From positions 1 to 56,120 of the forward strand of contig JAIOYW010000023.1 in assembly GCA_021740915.1 (NCBI GenBank): a stretch of 56,120 nt of DNA, given 5' to 3'. Below, in pieces: positions 8,250 to 17,007 of this stretch (position 1 is its first letter; each line of letters begins with the position of its first letter). Under the pieces are notes generated by a model. That model did not search any database. It saw only the letters and a list, made by a program, of their open reading frames with translations, and was not told the DNA's origin. Made by a program: the position numbers and the translations under genes. Source of the stretch: Ignavibacteriales bacterium. Lineage in GTDB: Bacteria; Bacteroidota; Ignavibacteria; Ignavibacteriales; Melioribacteraceae.

Positions 8250-10091
8250 ATGTCTGAAAAACTGATCGAATGTGTCCCGAATTTCTCGGAGGGACAGAAT
8301 AAAGATATTATCAAACTGATAACAAATGAAATTGAGAACGTTGAAGGTGTAAGGCTGCTCGATGTTGATCCCGGTTATGAAATGAACAGGACTGTGGTTA
8401 CGTTCATCGGCAATCCGGCGGGAGTTAAAGAGGCTGCATTCCGGGCAATAAAAAAAGCATCTGAAGTAATTGATATGCGCAAGCACAAAGGCTCGCATCC
8501 CCGGATGGGCGCTACCGATGTTTGTCCCTTCGTGCCGGTAAGCGGCGTTACCGAAGAGGAAGTACTAAAGATCGCCGATGAAGTGGCGGAAAGAGTTGGC
8601 AGCGAACTTGGAATTCCAATCTATATGTACGAAAGATCAGCGCGTAAACCGGAGCGGAAAAATCTTGCGATAATAAGACAGGGTGAATACGAGGGTTTCG
8701 ATGAAAAAATAAAGACAGAAGGCTGGGAGCCTGATTTTGGTCCTAAGGAGTTTAATGCCAGATCGGGGGCAACTGTTATGGGAGTCCGTGAATTCCTTAT
8801 CGCATATAATATTAATCTTAATACCAGAGAAAAAGTTTACGCTACTGAAATAGCAAACAGACTCCGGGAAAAAGGATATTCTGTACGGCGGCCGGAATCG
8901 TATCCATTTTATTATAAAGGCGGGGAACTGCTCAGATATGCAAATGGGAATTATCCTTGCGGAAATGATGAGTTTACGGGAGTTACTTTGGATGAAACCG
9001 CAAAATATTGTCTCGAAAAGTATGGCTACGATCTCAGAGAACTGCTCGAACTCAACGCAATAAACCCGGACAAACCCGAAGGTAAGCCTGTAAAAGTGCC
9101 GGGGAAATTCAAAAACTGCAAAGCGATCGGCTGGGTCGTTCCGGAATACGGCAGGGCGCAGATTTCAATAAATCTGACAGATTACAAGGTAACTTCGATG
9201 CATCATGTTTACGAGGAAGCCCGGAAGCTGGCAGATGAAAGAGGCATTCTTGTTACCGGAAGCGAGATTGTCGGTATGGTGCCATATCCGGCGCTGTATG
9301 AATGCGGCAGATATTTTCTCGCAAAGCAGGGAAGATCTGCAGGAGTGCCGATTAAAGATGTCCTGGAAACTGCGCTGCAATCTCTCGGTTTAAAAGATGT
9401 AGCGAATTTCAAAATTGAGGACAGGGTTTTGGGTCTCCCGCAGATCGCCGGGAATACGCTCGCGGCAATGAAAGTAAACGAATTTGCCGATGAAGTCAGC
9501 CGGGAATCCCCTGCACCGGGCGGCGGATCGATTGCAGCTCTTGCAGGTGCGCTCGGAGCGGCTCTTGCTTCGATGGTGAGCAATCTGACTGCCAATAAAA
9601 GAGGCACTGCCCATATTGATGAGACTCTTTACGGCGCGGCAGTGAAATGTCAGGATATTAAGGACAGGCTAATCAAAGCGGTTGACGATGATACTAATGC
9701 ATTTAATTTGTACATGGAAGCCAGAAGACTCCCGCAGGGCAGCGCAGAAGAGAAAAAAGTCCGCGGGGAGGCAATGCTTGCCGGATTGAAAGAAGCGGTC
9801 AAAGTCCCGCTTAATACTGCTAAACTTTCGCTGGAAGCTCTAAAGATGGCGGCAGTTGTGGTTGAACACGGAAACCCTAATTCGATTACGGACGTCGGTG
9901 TCGGCGCACAGATGGCATTCGCCGGTCTTAAAGGCGGCGTATATAATGTGTATATCAATCTCAAGGATATTGCCGATACTGTTTATGTTGATGAGATGAA
10001 AAAGATCTGCACCGAAATCCTTGCAGAAGGCGAAAATCTGCTCCAGTCTGTAACAGGTAAAGTTGAGAAGAAAATAGGAATAACAGTATAG
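8250..10091 (+). CDS. Bifunctional glutamate formimidoyltransferase / formimidoyltetrahydrofolate cyclodeaminase
   Basis: The 613-residue fusion joins formiminotransferase (residues 1 to about 400) and cyclodeaminase (about 408-613). The transferase is marked by IECVPNFSEGQ at the start and HKGSHPRMGATDVCPF near residue 75, which contains the conserved active-site His segment. The cyclodeaminase shows SPAPGGGSIAALAGALGAA and VDDDTNAF near 479-483. Together they move the formimino group of N-formimino-glutamate to tetrahydrofolate and release ammonia, the last step of one histidine degradation route. About 80 extra residues (roughly 207-290) split the transferase compared with the compact vertebrate enzyme. 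No other hut gene is nearby. GGAGAAATC before ATG supports the start. Confidence 0.93.
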   Translation: MSEKLIECVPNFSEGQNKDIIKLITNEIENVEGVRLLDVDPGYEMNRTVVTFIGNPAGVKEAAFRAIKKASEVIDMRKHKGSHPRMGATDVCPFVPVSGVTEEEVLKIADEVAERVGSELGIPIYMYERSARKPERKNLAIIRQGEYEGFDEKIKTEGWEPDFGPKEFNARSGATVMGVREFLIAYNINLNTREKVYATEIANRLREKGYSVRRPESYPFYYKGGELLRYANGNYPCGNDEFTGVTLDETAKYCLEKYGYDLRELLELNAINPDKPEGKPVKVPGKFKNCKAIGWVVPEYGRAQISINLTDYKVTSMHHVYEEARKLADERGILVTGSEIVGMVPYPALYECGRYFLAKQGRSAGVPIKDVLETALQSLGLKDVANFKIEDRVLGLPQIAGNTLAAMKVNEFADEVSRESPAPGGGSIAALAGALGAALASMVSNLTANKRGTAHIDETLYGAAVKCQDIKDRLIKAVDDDTNAFNLYMEARRLPQGSAEEKKVRGEAMLAGLKEAVKVPLNTAKLSLEALKMAAVVVEHGNPNSITDVGVGAQMAFAGLKGGVYNVYINLKDIADTVYVDEMKKICTEILAEGENLLQSVTGKVEKKIGITV

Positions 10092-10194
10092 TTTTTACTG
10101 TATATCAATTACCCCGGACAGAAGATCAATGAACCCCGAAGGGGTGATATTATTGTACAAAACAAATCGGAATGATATCATGAACCCCGAAGGG

Positions 10195-10213
10195 CCTGCC
10201 TGCCGCAGGCAGG
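10195..10213. repeat. 19-bp palindromic insert within the tandem array (copy 1)
   Basis: CCTGCCTGCCGCAGGCAGG is a perfect 9+1+9 inverted repeat. It splits the GAAGGGGTGAT core exactly and lengthens the 51-bp period to 70 bp, with no target duplication visible. Confidence 0.85.
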
Positions 10214-10728
10214 GTGATATTATTGTAGAATACAAATCAAAACGATTGCATGAACCCCGAAGGGGTGACATTATTGTAGAATACAAATCGGAATGATATC
10301 ATGAACCCCGAAGGGGTGATATTATTGCTGCCAATACCGCCAGATGAAAAATCAATGAACCCCGAAGGGGTGATATTATTGTAGAATACAAGTCAGAACG
10401 ATTGCATGAACCCCGAAGGGGTGATATTATTGTAGAATACAAATCGAACGATTGCATGAACCCCGAAGGGGTGATATTATTGTAGAATACAAATCAGAAC
10501 GATTGCATGAACCCCGAAGAGGTGATATTATTGCTGCCAATACCGCCAGATGAAAAATCAATGAACCCCGAAGGGGTGACATTATTGTAGAATACAAATC
10601 AAAACGATTGCATGAACCCCGAAGGGGTGACATTATTGTAGAATACAAATCGGAATGATATCATGAACCCCGAAGGGGTGACATTATTGTAAAATACAAA
10701 TCGGAATGATATCATGAACCCCGAAGGG

Positions 10729-10747
10729 CCTGCCTGCCGCAGGCAGG
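10729..10747. repeat. 19-bp palindromic insert within the tandem array (copy 2)
   Basis: This copy is identical to 10195-10213 in sequence and in position within its repeat unit. The two copies probably arose by duplication of one interrupted unit, not by two insertions. Confidence 0.85.
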
Positions 10748-10881
10748 GTGATATTATTGTAGAATACAAATCAGAACGATTGCATGAACCCCGAAGTGCC
10801 CTGCCCCGCCCTGTGGATAGATGACATGAAGCTCTGATAACGAATTCAGCCTGCTGTTTTCTGCAAATATATCAATTAGCA

Positions 10882-12177
10882 TCAGACGGGCTTCTCGGTG
10901 AATTTACCCGAATGACCGAGACTGAGGAGCGCCGCCCTGTTGCGCTGCGTATGGCGCGATTCTGCAAGCTGGCACACGTATTCATCCGGTGAATATTTCC
11001 TGGCGCCTGGAGCTGATGAAATCCCGCTCTCCACAGGATTGTATATCGTAAAGAGAAAATCACAATCGCGGGCAAGAGAAATGCTTCCGGCAAGTTTATC
11101 CGATGTCGGGGAATTTTTGCCGTCCCTGTTAAGCTGGGCAATAAGAAAAACTGTTGTTTCTGTTGCAATTGCCATCTGTTTGAGATTTGCAGTAAGGTAT
11201 TCAACCGTCTGGTAGTGCGAATCGAATTTGACAGACGATTCAATATAACCCAGATAATCTATAAACACCGCCTTGATGCCGTAACGCGCTTTCAGTTCCC
11301 GTATCTTCTGCCCTATCCGCATTTCATCCATTCTGCCTGTCATGTAATAGAGAGGATACTTATCTCCGGAATCAATCAGACTTTTAATCTTATCATGCGC
11401 ATCATCAGTGAGCAAAGCCGGGTTCCTGAATTTACTGTATTGCTCCCCTGTCCTTAGTGAAAGGATTTTATTCTCCAGTTCAACGGATGTAACTTCGAGT
11501 GAAAAAAACAATACCGGAATATTCTGTTCTGCCAGATCGCATGCAAAATTAAGCGCCAGTGTTGTTTTCCCAGATTTGTAGCTTCCTGCAATGCCCGTAA
11601 GGTTACCGGCTCTGAAGCCTGCCGTCATTTCTGAAATCTTCGGAAATCCCCTCAGATAAATATTCCCTGTGGATTCATTATCAGCATTTAATCTTTCAAT
11701 TATTCCCGGCAGATTTTCGGTGAAACTTTTTATTCTCGAAGGAATATCAGGCAGATATTGAGCAAATGATGTGAATTTTGCAGCATATTCCGCAAGATCC
11801 TCTTCATAAAAACGCCTCTCCCGGGAATCCGCAATAAACTCACGTGCAAGTTCTGTGGCTTTAATCTGAAGATGCAGGTCAAGCAGGGTTGCATAATATC
11901 CTCTCGCCAAAACCATATTCGCAGTGCACTGAAGGTTAATTAAATCATGAATTTTCTTAAGGTTGATCTTATTCTTCACCATAAGGGATAAAACCTCAAT
12001 AAGGCTTTCCTTTGTATAGTTGGGAATACTTCCAAGAACTTCAAGTATTTTTCGGTTTTCTGCGCTGAAAAATTCTGGTCGGCAAAGACTCGTTAATGGA
12101 ATAAAACTCTCAGGCGAATTAAGCGCTGCCGAAAGGATCATACGTTCGATCTCATCTTTAAGCGGAAGTATTTTCAT
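10882..12177 (-). CDS. DnaB-like replicative helicase/RecA-fold ATPase
   Basis: The 431-residue protein has a DnaB_N-like helical domain at the start (LPLKDEIERMILSAAL near residue 5) and a RecA-type ATPase domain. The ATPase has Walker A GSYKSGKTT near residue 205, the DnaB-type FFSLEVTSVELENK, Walker B AVFIDYLG near 305 and LIAQLNRDG near 340. It is probably a hexameric DNA helicase or loader paralogue. ATG at 12177 was chosen because it follows the stop of the upstream winged-helix gene by one base and gives a normal DnaB N-terminus. An upstream in-frame ATG at 12258 would overlap that gene by 80 bases and has no nearby ribosome binding site. The pairing suggests a phage or mobile-element replication module. 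Confidence 0.85.
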   Translation of the reverse strand: MKILPLKDEIERMILSAALNSPESFIPLTSLCRPEFFSAENRKILEVLGSIPNYTKESLIEVLSLMVKNKINLKKIHDLINLQCTANMVLARGYYATLLDLHLQIKATELAREFIADSRERRFYEEDLAEYAAKFTSFAQYLPDIPSRIKSFTENLPGIIERLNADNESTGNIYLRGFPKISEMTAGFRAGNLTGIAGSYKSGKTTLALNFACDLAEQNIPVLFFSLEVTSVELENKILSLRTGEQYSKFRNPALLTDDAHDKIKSLIDSGDKYPLYYMTGRMDEMRIGQKIRELKARYGIKAVFIDYLGYIESSVKFDSHYQTVEYLTANLKQMAIATETTVFLIAQLNRDGKNSPTSDKLAGSISLARDCDFLFTIYNPVESGISSAPGARKYSPDEYVCQLAESRHTQRNRAALLSLGHSGKFTEKPV

Positions 12178-12178
12178 A

Positions 12179-12910
12179 TCAGCAAAAAACCGGGGCATTT
12201 GGTGAATTCCAGAAATCGTCACCCGTTTTCGGGGCATTGATTCTGCTGAGCGAGCCATTCAAATATCTGTGCAGCTCCTGAAGGGTGAACCTGCGGCTTT
12301 CTCTTTTCAGATTTCCAAGCAATTGAAAGAAGGTCTGTGGACTTAACTCCCCGAAATATTTATTCAGTATTATAATAGTTTCTGCCTTTCCGCTGCCAGC
12401 CGGAATCAGTCCTTCAATTATCGAAAGCAGATTTTGCTTCATTTCCTTTTCAGGGAGAATTAAAAACTCTGAAAGAGTTATTGATTTAAGATTCTCACTG
12501 GTATTTGTCTTATGTACCGCCGCACAGGACGTGGATTCCGGGACATGGTCTGCCACCGGCAAGGAAGCCTTTACAACTTTGCTTTCTGCCGGATGAAGCT
12601 CTTTATCCGCCCCGCTCCCTTCGGCAGAATTTCCCGATCCCGGAAAAACGTAAACAGCCGTGCCCAATGTTCCATCGCCTGTTCTTCGCGATCTGCTTAT
12701 TATAAAACCGCCTGATTTCAATTCGTTGAGGTATTTGTAGTAGGAATGTTTTGAAAAACCCGAATCCTTCAGCAATTTCTCCCGTGAGGGAAACGATCTG
12801 CCTTCTTTATCCCGATAGGAATATATAAGCAGATAAAGAAACCTCGCACCTGCGGAAATCCGGCTGTTTCTTATAAATGACTGTTTGTAGGAGTGGTGGA
12901 ATTCTTTCAT
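12179..12910 (-). CDS. Winged-helix replication-type protein
   Basis: The 243-residue protein starts with a helix-turn-helix of the HTH_36 type (residues about 15-90): AGARFLYLLIYSYRDKEGRS, FPSREKLLKDSGFSKHSYYK, then YLNELKSGGFIISRSRR. The middle is low in complexity. The C-terminal helical region (about 145-225) may correspond to a DnaD/helicase-loader-like part, though this is weak. It is directly upstream of and coupled to the DnaB-like gene. Together they look like the initiator/loader plus helicase pair of phages and integrative elements. No integrase, capsid or other phage gene is near, so it may be a domesticated or leftover pair. Confidence 0.75.
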   Translation of the reverse strand: MKEFHHSYKQSFIRNSRISAGARFLYLLIYSYRDKEGRSFPSREKLLKDSGFSKHSYYKYLNELKSGGFIISRSRRTGDGTLGTAVYVFPGSGNSAEGSGADKELHPAESKVVKASLPVADHVPESTSCAAVHKTNTSENLKSITLSEFLILPEKEMKQNLLSIIEGLIPAGSGKAETIIILNKYFGELSPQTFFQLLGNLKRESRRFTLQELHRYLNGSLSRINAPKTGDDFWNSPNAPVFC

Positions 12911-13037
12911 TTTTATCGTCTCCTCTGAAAAAAATATAAATCATAATTACTGACGGAGACTAAAATAAATTCCGGAGAGTTTGGCTGCCAAAAGATGCTT
13001 TCCATTTGCCGGATTTTGGAAGGGAAATATGTAACGC

Positions 13038-13066
13038 AAAAAAAAGGCGGGTTTCAGCGCCCGCCT
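13038..13066 (-). terminator. Rho-independent terminator of the argS operon
   Basis: On the minus strand AGGCGGG (13066-13060) pairs with CCCGCCT (13051-13045) around an 8-base loop and is followed by eight T residues (13045-13038). It lies about 20 bases after the argS stop codon, a textbook position. Confidence 0.85.
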
Positions 13067-13088
13067 CAAAAATTAATATATCTTGTTA

Positions 13089-14717
13089 TTACATTCTCTC
13101 CGGCGCTTCAAGTCCAAGAAGCGTAAGAGTGTTGTATATTACCTGACGGACAGCGGTTATCAGCGCTATCCTTGCCGATGCCAGTTCAGCTCCGGAGCCG
13201 ATAATCCTGCACTCCGTAAAAAACCTGTGAAAAAGAGCAGCCAATTCCTCGATGTAAACTGTGATTTTATGCGGCTCAAAATTCTCGGCGCATTGAAGCA
13301 TCTCTTCTTCATAAGCCCATAATTTTTTCAGAAGTTCCTTTTCGGCTGGGTGTTCGAGCAGGTGCAGGTTCTCAAGGGATAAGCCGATATTCTGCTCGGC
13401 GGCATACCGAAGAATCGAGCAAATTCTTGCATGAGCATATTTAATGTAAAAAACAGGGTTTTCATCAGATTGCCGTTTCGCCAGTGTCAGATCGAAACTC
13501 ATGTGAGAATTTGTGTTCCTTCGGATAAAGAAATACCGCACAACATCTTTGCCGACCGCATCGGTTATCTCTTCGAGCTCAACGAAATTCGCGAGACGTG
13601 TTGACATCTTTATCTCTTTGCCATCCTCAAGAATTGTAACAAACTGATAGATAAGAACCCTTACTTTAGAGTCATCGTAACCGAGTGCACGCAGTCCGGC
13701 AAGAACATCGGGATACTGATCCTGATGATCGGAGCCGAAGATATCGACAATAAGATCATAACCACGGTTAAATTTGTTTCTGTGATAAGCAATATCGGGC
13801 AGTCTGTATGTGGGTTCACCGGTTGATTTGACAATAACGGGATCTTTCGGGCTGCCCATCTGTTCGAGTTTCAGCCAGACAGCGCCGTCTTTTTCATAAG
13901 AAAGACCGCTTTCTTTGAAACTATCGAGAAGCTGCTTTATCGATCCATCCTCATAAAGCGAATTTTCGTTAAAATAACTGTCGAAACCAATATTCAGTTT
14001 CTCAAGCGACCTTTTAATCTCACTAAAAATTGCAGATTCAGCCGTGGATTTGAAAATACCTTCAGGCTCTTCATTCCGCAGGGCTTCGCCATGTTTATCC
14101 ATCAAACCGCGGGCAATATCTGTAATATAGCCGCCCTGGTAATAGCCTTCGGGGTATTCGATCTTTTCGCCGAGAAGCTGAAGATACCTGTGCCGGACCG
14201 AATCGCCGAGCACTCTCATCTGCCTGCCGGCATTATTGAAATAATACTCGCGTTCCACGGTATAGCCGACTGAGGAAAGGAGTGCGGCGGTAGTATCACC
14301 GATAACGGCATTCCTTCCGTGTCCTACTGTCAGTGGTCCGGTAGGATTTGCAGAAACAAATTCAACAAGCGCCTTTTTACCTGCATATTTATCCGATCTT
14401 CCGAAATTTTCTTCCCTTTCGAGAATATCGGGAACCACTTCGGCGAGGTATCCGGTAGTAAAAAAGAAATTGATAAAACCAGGACCCGCAATCTCTATCC
14501 GGGAAATTTTGGTTTGATCGTAATTAAGGTTTGAAATAATCTCAGCGGCAACATCCCTGGGCTTTTTACCTGCTTTTTTGCTAAGAATAAGAGCCGCATT
14601 TGTTGCGAGATCGCCATGCTCTTTTGTCTGCGGCGGTGCGAAAATAATTTCCGCTTCTTTCAGATACTCCAGTCTCCCGGCAGCATCCTGAAAGATCTGC
14701 TGTAAGTAAGTTTTCAT
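13089..14717 (-). CDS. argS: Arginine-tRNA ligase
   Basis: The 542-residue class I synthetase attaches arginine to its tRNA in the cytoplasm. The N-terminal Add-1-type domain is followed by VEFVSANPTGPLTVGHGRNA, where VGHGRN is the HIGH-type motif near residue 120. KMSTR, the KMSKS equivalent, lies near residue 380. The C-terminal DALR anticodon-binding domain contains YIKYAHARICSIL and ends with LLGLEAPERM. It is the last gene of a minus-strand operon (ridA, panD, omp-like, lytR_C, rsfS, argS) and is followed by a strong terminator. Confidence 0.96.
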   Translation of the reverse strand: MKTYLQQIFQDAAGRLEYLKEAEIIFAPPQTKEHGDLATNAALILSKKAGKKPRDVAAEIISNLNYDQTKISRIEIAGPGFINFFFTTGYLAEVVPDILEREENFGRSDKYAGKKALVEFVSANPTGPLTVGHGRNAVIGDTTAALLSSVGYTVEREYYFNNAGRQMRVLGDSVRHRYLQLLGEKIEYPEGYYQGGYITDIARGLMDKHGEALRNEEPEGIFKSTAESAIFSEIKRSLEKLNIGFDSYFNENSLYEDGSIKQLLDSFKESGLSYEKDGAVWLKLEQMGSPKDPVIVKSTGEPTYRLPDIAYHRNKFNRGYDLIVDIFGSDHQDQYPDVLAGLRALGYDDSKVRVLIYQFVTILEDGKEIKMSTRLANFVELEEITDAVGKDVVRYFFIRRNTNSHMSFDLTLAKRQSDENPVFYIKYAHARICSILRYAAEQNIGLSLENLHLLEHPAEKELLKKLWAYEEEMLQCAENFEPHKITVYIEELAALFHRFFTECRIIGSGAELASARIALITAVRQVIYNTLTLLGLEAPERM

Positions 14718-14737
14718 TTGCGAAAGAAAATTAAACG

Positions 14738-15103
14738 TTAAACAATAGGAGGTACGACAGATTCCTCAACAATCTCATACGGAGCATCACCCCAGAGTTT
14801 CTCGAGGTTATAAAACGAGCGCGATTCATGCCTGAAAACGTGCACAACAACGTCAAAATAATCAAGGAGCACCCAGTTGAGAGCCGAATAACCTTCCTTG
14901 TGCATAACTTTAATGCCTCTATCCCTCAGTCCGTCTTCAACGGATTCGGCGATAGCTTTGACCTGCATATCTGAATCGGCAGAGCAAATAATAAAATAGT
15001 CTGCGATATAGCTGACCTTTTTGATATCCAGAATACGGATATTACTACCCTTTTTCTGGAGAATAAGTTCAACAATAATTTTGGTAAATTCTTTTGGATC
15101 CAA
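14738..15103 (-). CDS. rsfS: Ribosomal silencing factor RsfS
   Basis: The 121-residue protein matches RsfS/Iojap over its length: ILDIKKVSYIADYFIICSA, then MHKEGYSALNWVLLDYFDVV and VHVFRHESRSFYNLEKLWGD. RsfS binds ribosomal protein uL14 and blocks joining of the subunits when nutrients are short. The gene lies 9 bases after the LytR_C gene and 20 bases before argS, so the three are probably co-transcribed. Confidence 0.95.
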   Translation of the reverse strand: MDPKEFTKIIVELILQKKGSNIRILDIKKVSYIADYFIICSADSDMQVKAIAESVEDGLRDRGIKVMHKEGYSALNWVLLDYFDVVVHVFRHESRSFYNLEKLWGDAPYEIVEESVVPPIV

Positions 15104-15112
15104 TAATCTTCC

Positions 15113-15586
15113 TTATTTAATTGGAGTTAACTTAAAATAATCTTTTCCTATGATAACCGAAACATCGAGGAAATAATCCCTGTTTGTCTGCACAAGAATA
15201 GTGTTTTCGGGAACACCCAGAATTTTCGCTGTTTTCCTGGCATTGGCTTCGTTTCCGCTTCTGTCAATTATCATTGTCTCATCAATATCCGAAGTCATAT
15301 AATTGCCGGTCTTAACAACATCAAAGCCATTATTCCGCAGAAAATCTGTAACCCTTGCCGCAACACCATCTATCCCGCTGCCGTTAAGAACTTCTATCTG
15401 AATGATCTCGGATGGCTCCTGTCCTGCTACTTTCGTAATTACCGGTTCAGGATCGCTGACAAATTTGATCACAATTGAATAAATTAAAAAGATGATCAAC
15501 CCGGAAAGCAAAAAAATCGAGGTATTGTAAAAAATATTTAAAGTTGATGCTTTTAAATCATCCGGGGAATTATGCTTTTCTTGCAA
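15113..15586 (-). CDS. Membrane-anchored LytR C-terminal domain protein
   Basis: The 157-residue protein has one N-terminal membrane segment (about residues 20-45, IFLLSGLIIFLIYSIVIKFV) and a LytR_cpsA_psr C-terminal-type domain (about 65-150). The domain shows IIQIEVLNGSGIDGVAARV and LRNNGFDVVKTGNY, then RSGNEANARKTAKILG. The domain probably acts on the outer side of the membrane, and its function is poorly known. The catalytic LytR-CpsA-Psr phosphotransferase domain is absent. Pairing of such a short protein with rsfS is something I believe occurs in related genomes. The start codon is a TTG. Confidence 0.85.
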   Translation of the reverse strand: MQEKHNSPDDLKASTLNIFYNTSIFLLSGLIIFLIYSIVIKFVSDPEPVITKVAGQEPSEIIQIEVLNGSGIDGVAARVTDFLRNNGFDVVKTGNYMTSDIDETMIIDRSGNEANARKTAKILGVPENTILVQTNRDYFLDVSVIIGKDYFKLTPIK

Positions 15587-15606
15587 GATAAGATTAGGCT
15601 TAGTTC

Positions 15607-16095
15607 TTAATAACCGAAGTAATCGAAAGCGCTTGCTCTGCGGAAACTGCCGCCGTAGTAATACGGGCTGTATCCAACCGGGCTTCCGCGGTACTGCAGA
15701 CTGATAAACATATTCTCTGAAGGTGTGTAGTTAATCTCTGCGCGGCTAAGGTAAATTCCGTTTATCTGGTCAGTAAAATTGTTGCCAAATGAATTGTAAG
15801 GTGAATTAACAATGCTTGCATCCACTTCCACATTTACGTTCTCAGCAAGTTTGTATGCCATCGAATTGGTATAAACACCGAGGGCAACACCCTGTCCGCC
15901 GAAAGCGCTATAGGACATACTTACAGAATGCGACATGGAGAAATTTGCAGGATTGAAAAAGTTTGTAAATAAACCTGAAGGACTGCCATTAAAAATGGAG
16001 CGTTTTATATCAACCGGTTTTTCAGTCTGTTCCCTGAACTGTGCATAATTAATTCCTGAGAGCAGCAGCAGTGTGATAATAAAATACTTTTTCAT
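15607..16095 (-). CDS. Exported beta-rich protein, probably outer membrane
   Basis: The 162-residue protein has a clear signal peptide (MKKYFIITLLLLSGINYAQ) and then short amphipathic strands rich in Ser, Tyr and Asn (SMSYSAFGGQGVALGVYTN, AEINYTPSENMFISLQYRG). It ends in FDYFGY, an aromatic terminus like that of outer-membrane barrels. It is too short for a typical large barrel. ATG at 16095 was chosen because AAGGA lies 6 bases upstream. An upstream ATG at 16140 would overlap panD and break the signal peptide. The gene sits between panD and lytR_C in one operon. No specific function is recognised. Confidence 0.7.
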   Translation of the reverse strand: MKKYFIITLLLLSGINYAQFREQTEKPVDIKRSIFNGSPSGLFTNFFNPANFSMSHSVSMSYSAFGGQGVALGVYTNSMAYKLAENVNVEVDASIVNSPYNSFGNNFTDQINGIYLSRAEINYTPSENMFISLQYRGSPVGYSPYYYGGSFRRASAFDYFGY

Positions 16096-16136
16096 AAACA
16101 TTCCTTGCAGTTTATTGATTTTACAAATCAGTATGA

Positions 16137-16490
16137 TCAAAGTTTCCTGACCGGTTTGTTCTTTTCATCAACCAGCACAACCCTGGGCTGATGTTTGCGG
16201 GCTTCTTCCTCGCTCATCTGTGCATAGGTAATAATAATCACCTTATCTCCGACTGCGCCGAGTCTTGCCGCTGCGCCGTTCAGACCAACAACGCCGCTCG
16301 CCCGCTGACCTATTATCGTATAGGTTTCGAGTCTTTGACCGTTGTTTATGTTTACAACCTGTACTTTTTCGTGAGGCAGTATATCGGCGGCTTCCAGCAG
16401 GTCAAGGTCAACCGTCAGACTGCCCTCATAGTATAATTCACAGTGGGTTAAAGTTGCACCGTGAATTTTTGACTTAAACATCTCTCGCAT
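16137..16490 (-). CDS. panD: Aspartate 1-decarboxylase
   Basis: The 117-residue pyruvoyl enzyme makes beta-alanine from aspartate for pantothenate and coenzyme A synthesis. It contains [20 protein letters not shown], in which self-cleavage occurs between Gly23 and Ser24 to form the pyruvoyl group. [18 protein letters not shown] follows. Both parts are complete and the length is normal. A second ATG three codons inside the frame (16481) is an alternative start. No other pan genes are near. The gene lies within the ridA-to-argS operon. Confidence 0.95.
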   Translation of the reverse strand: MREMFKSKIHGATLTHCELYYEGSLTVDLDLLEAADILPHEKVQVVNINNGQRLETYTIIGQRASGVVGLNGAAARLGAVGDKVIIITYAQMSEEEARKHQPRVVLVDEKNKPVRKL

Positions 16491-16551
16491 GAATTAATTT
16501 ATCTCTTACAGAGCCTTTAAATAAAAATATCCTAACAAAAAATAAGCAAAA

Positions 16552-17007
16552 TTAATTCACTTCAACTATCATCTCAATTTCAACCGAGGCGCCTCTTGGA
16601 AGTTCTGCCACTCCCACTGCGCTTCTTGCGTGTTTTCCGCTTTCCCCGAATATTTTCAGCATCAGCTCCGAGGCTCCGTTTGCTACAGCCGGCTGCGCTG
16701 TAAATCCTTCCGCCGAAGCGACAAAAGCAACAATTTTAACAATCTGTTTGATTTTGTTCAGATCGCCTATCGCTGTTTTAACAGCACTGAGGCAATTGAT
16801 TGCGCATATTTCAGCAGCTTTTACTGCATCCTCAGCGGTGATATCCCTGCCGACCTTTCCGGAATAAAGCAGTTCGCCATTCTTTAGGGGAAGCTGCCCT
16901 GCCGTAAAAACGTAATTTCCCGTCCTTAGCGCCGGCACGTAAGCTGCCAGAGGTTTCGGAGCTTCAGGTATCTCAATTCCAAGTTCTTTTAGTCTTTCGT
17001 TTATCAT
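16552..17007 (-). CDS. RidA family enamine/imine deaminase
   Basis: The 151-residue protein belongs to the RidA/YjgF superfamily. It has VFTAGQLPLKNGELLYSGKV near residue 33 and the conserved Arg-containing end HARSAVGVAELPRGASVEIE near 127-146. RidA proteins hydrolyse reactive enamines made by pyridoxal-phosphate enzymes such as threonine dehydratase. The length, with an extended N-terminal part (residues 1-25, GIEIPEAPKPLAAYVPA), places it in the longer YjgF-like subgroup and not strict RidA. It is the first gene of the operon, 61 bases before panD. Confidence 0.9.
   Translation of the reverse strand: MINERLKELGIEIPEAPKPLAAYVPALRTGNYVFTAGQLPLKNGELLYSGKVGRDITAEDAVKAAEICAINCLSAVKTAIGDLNKIKQIVKIVAFVASAEGFTAQPAVANGASELMLKIFGESGKHARSAVGVAELPRGASVEIEMIVEVN

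Larger units (their letters stand above)
10131..10810. repeat. 51-bp tandem repeat array, 13 units with a palindromic core
   Basis: Thirteen copies of a unit with the core GAACCCCGAAGGGGTGA start at 10131, 10182, 10252, 10303, 10357, 10408, 10458, 10509, 10563, 10614, 10665, 10716 and 10786. The core holds the inverted repeat ACCCC-GAA-GGGGT. Spacing is 50-51 bp, or 54 bp for two units with a different linker (starting ATTATTGCTGCCAATACC). It is 70 bp for two units that carry a 19-bp palindromic insert. The last unit is degenerate (GAAGTGCCC). Linkers are nearly identical, so this is a tandem repeat and not a CRISPR array. It lies between the FTCD stop and the 3' end of the convergent DnaB-like gene. 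Confidence 0.95.

Noticed and set aside
9337-9342. Avoidance of CTGCAG, the PstI/BsuBI site
   Set aside because: CTGCAG occurs in the window, for example here and near 15693 and 21312, so no strong avoidance is seen, and the specificity of this enzyme pair is unknown.
10095-10648. Minus-strand open frames reading repeated MYSTIMSPLRGS / YSTIISPLRGSCNR
   Set aside because: They are translations of the 51-bp tandem repeat, have no ribosome binding site and break where the 19-bp insert or 54-bp units shift the frame.
10131-10810. CRISPR array
   Set aside because: The stretches between the palindromic cores are almost identical to each other, so there are no spacers, and no cas gene is present.
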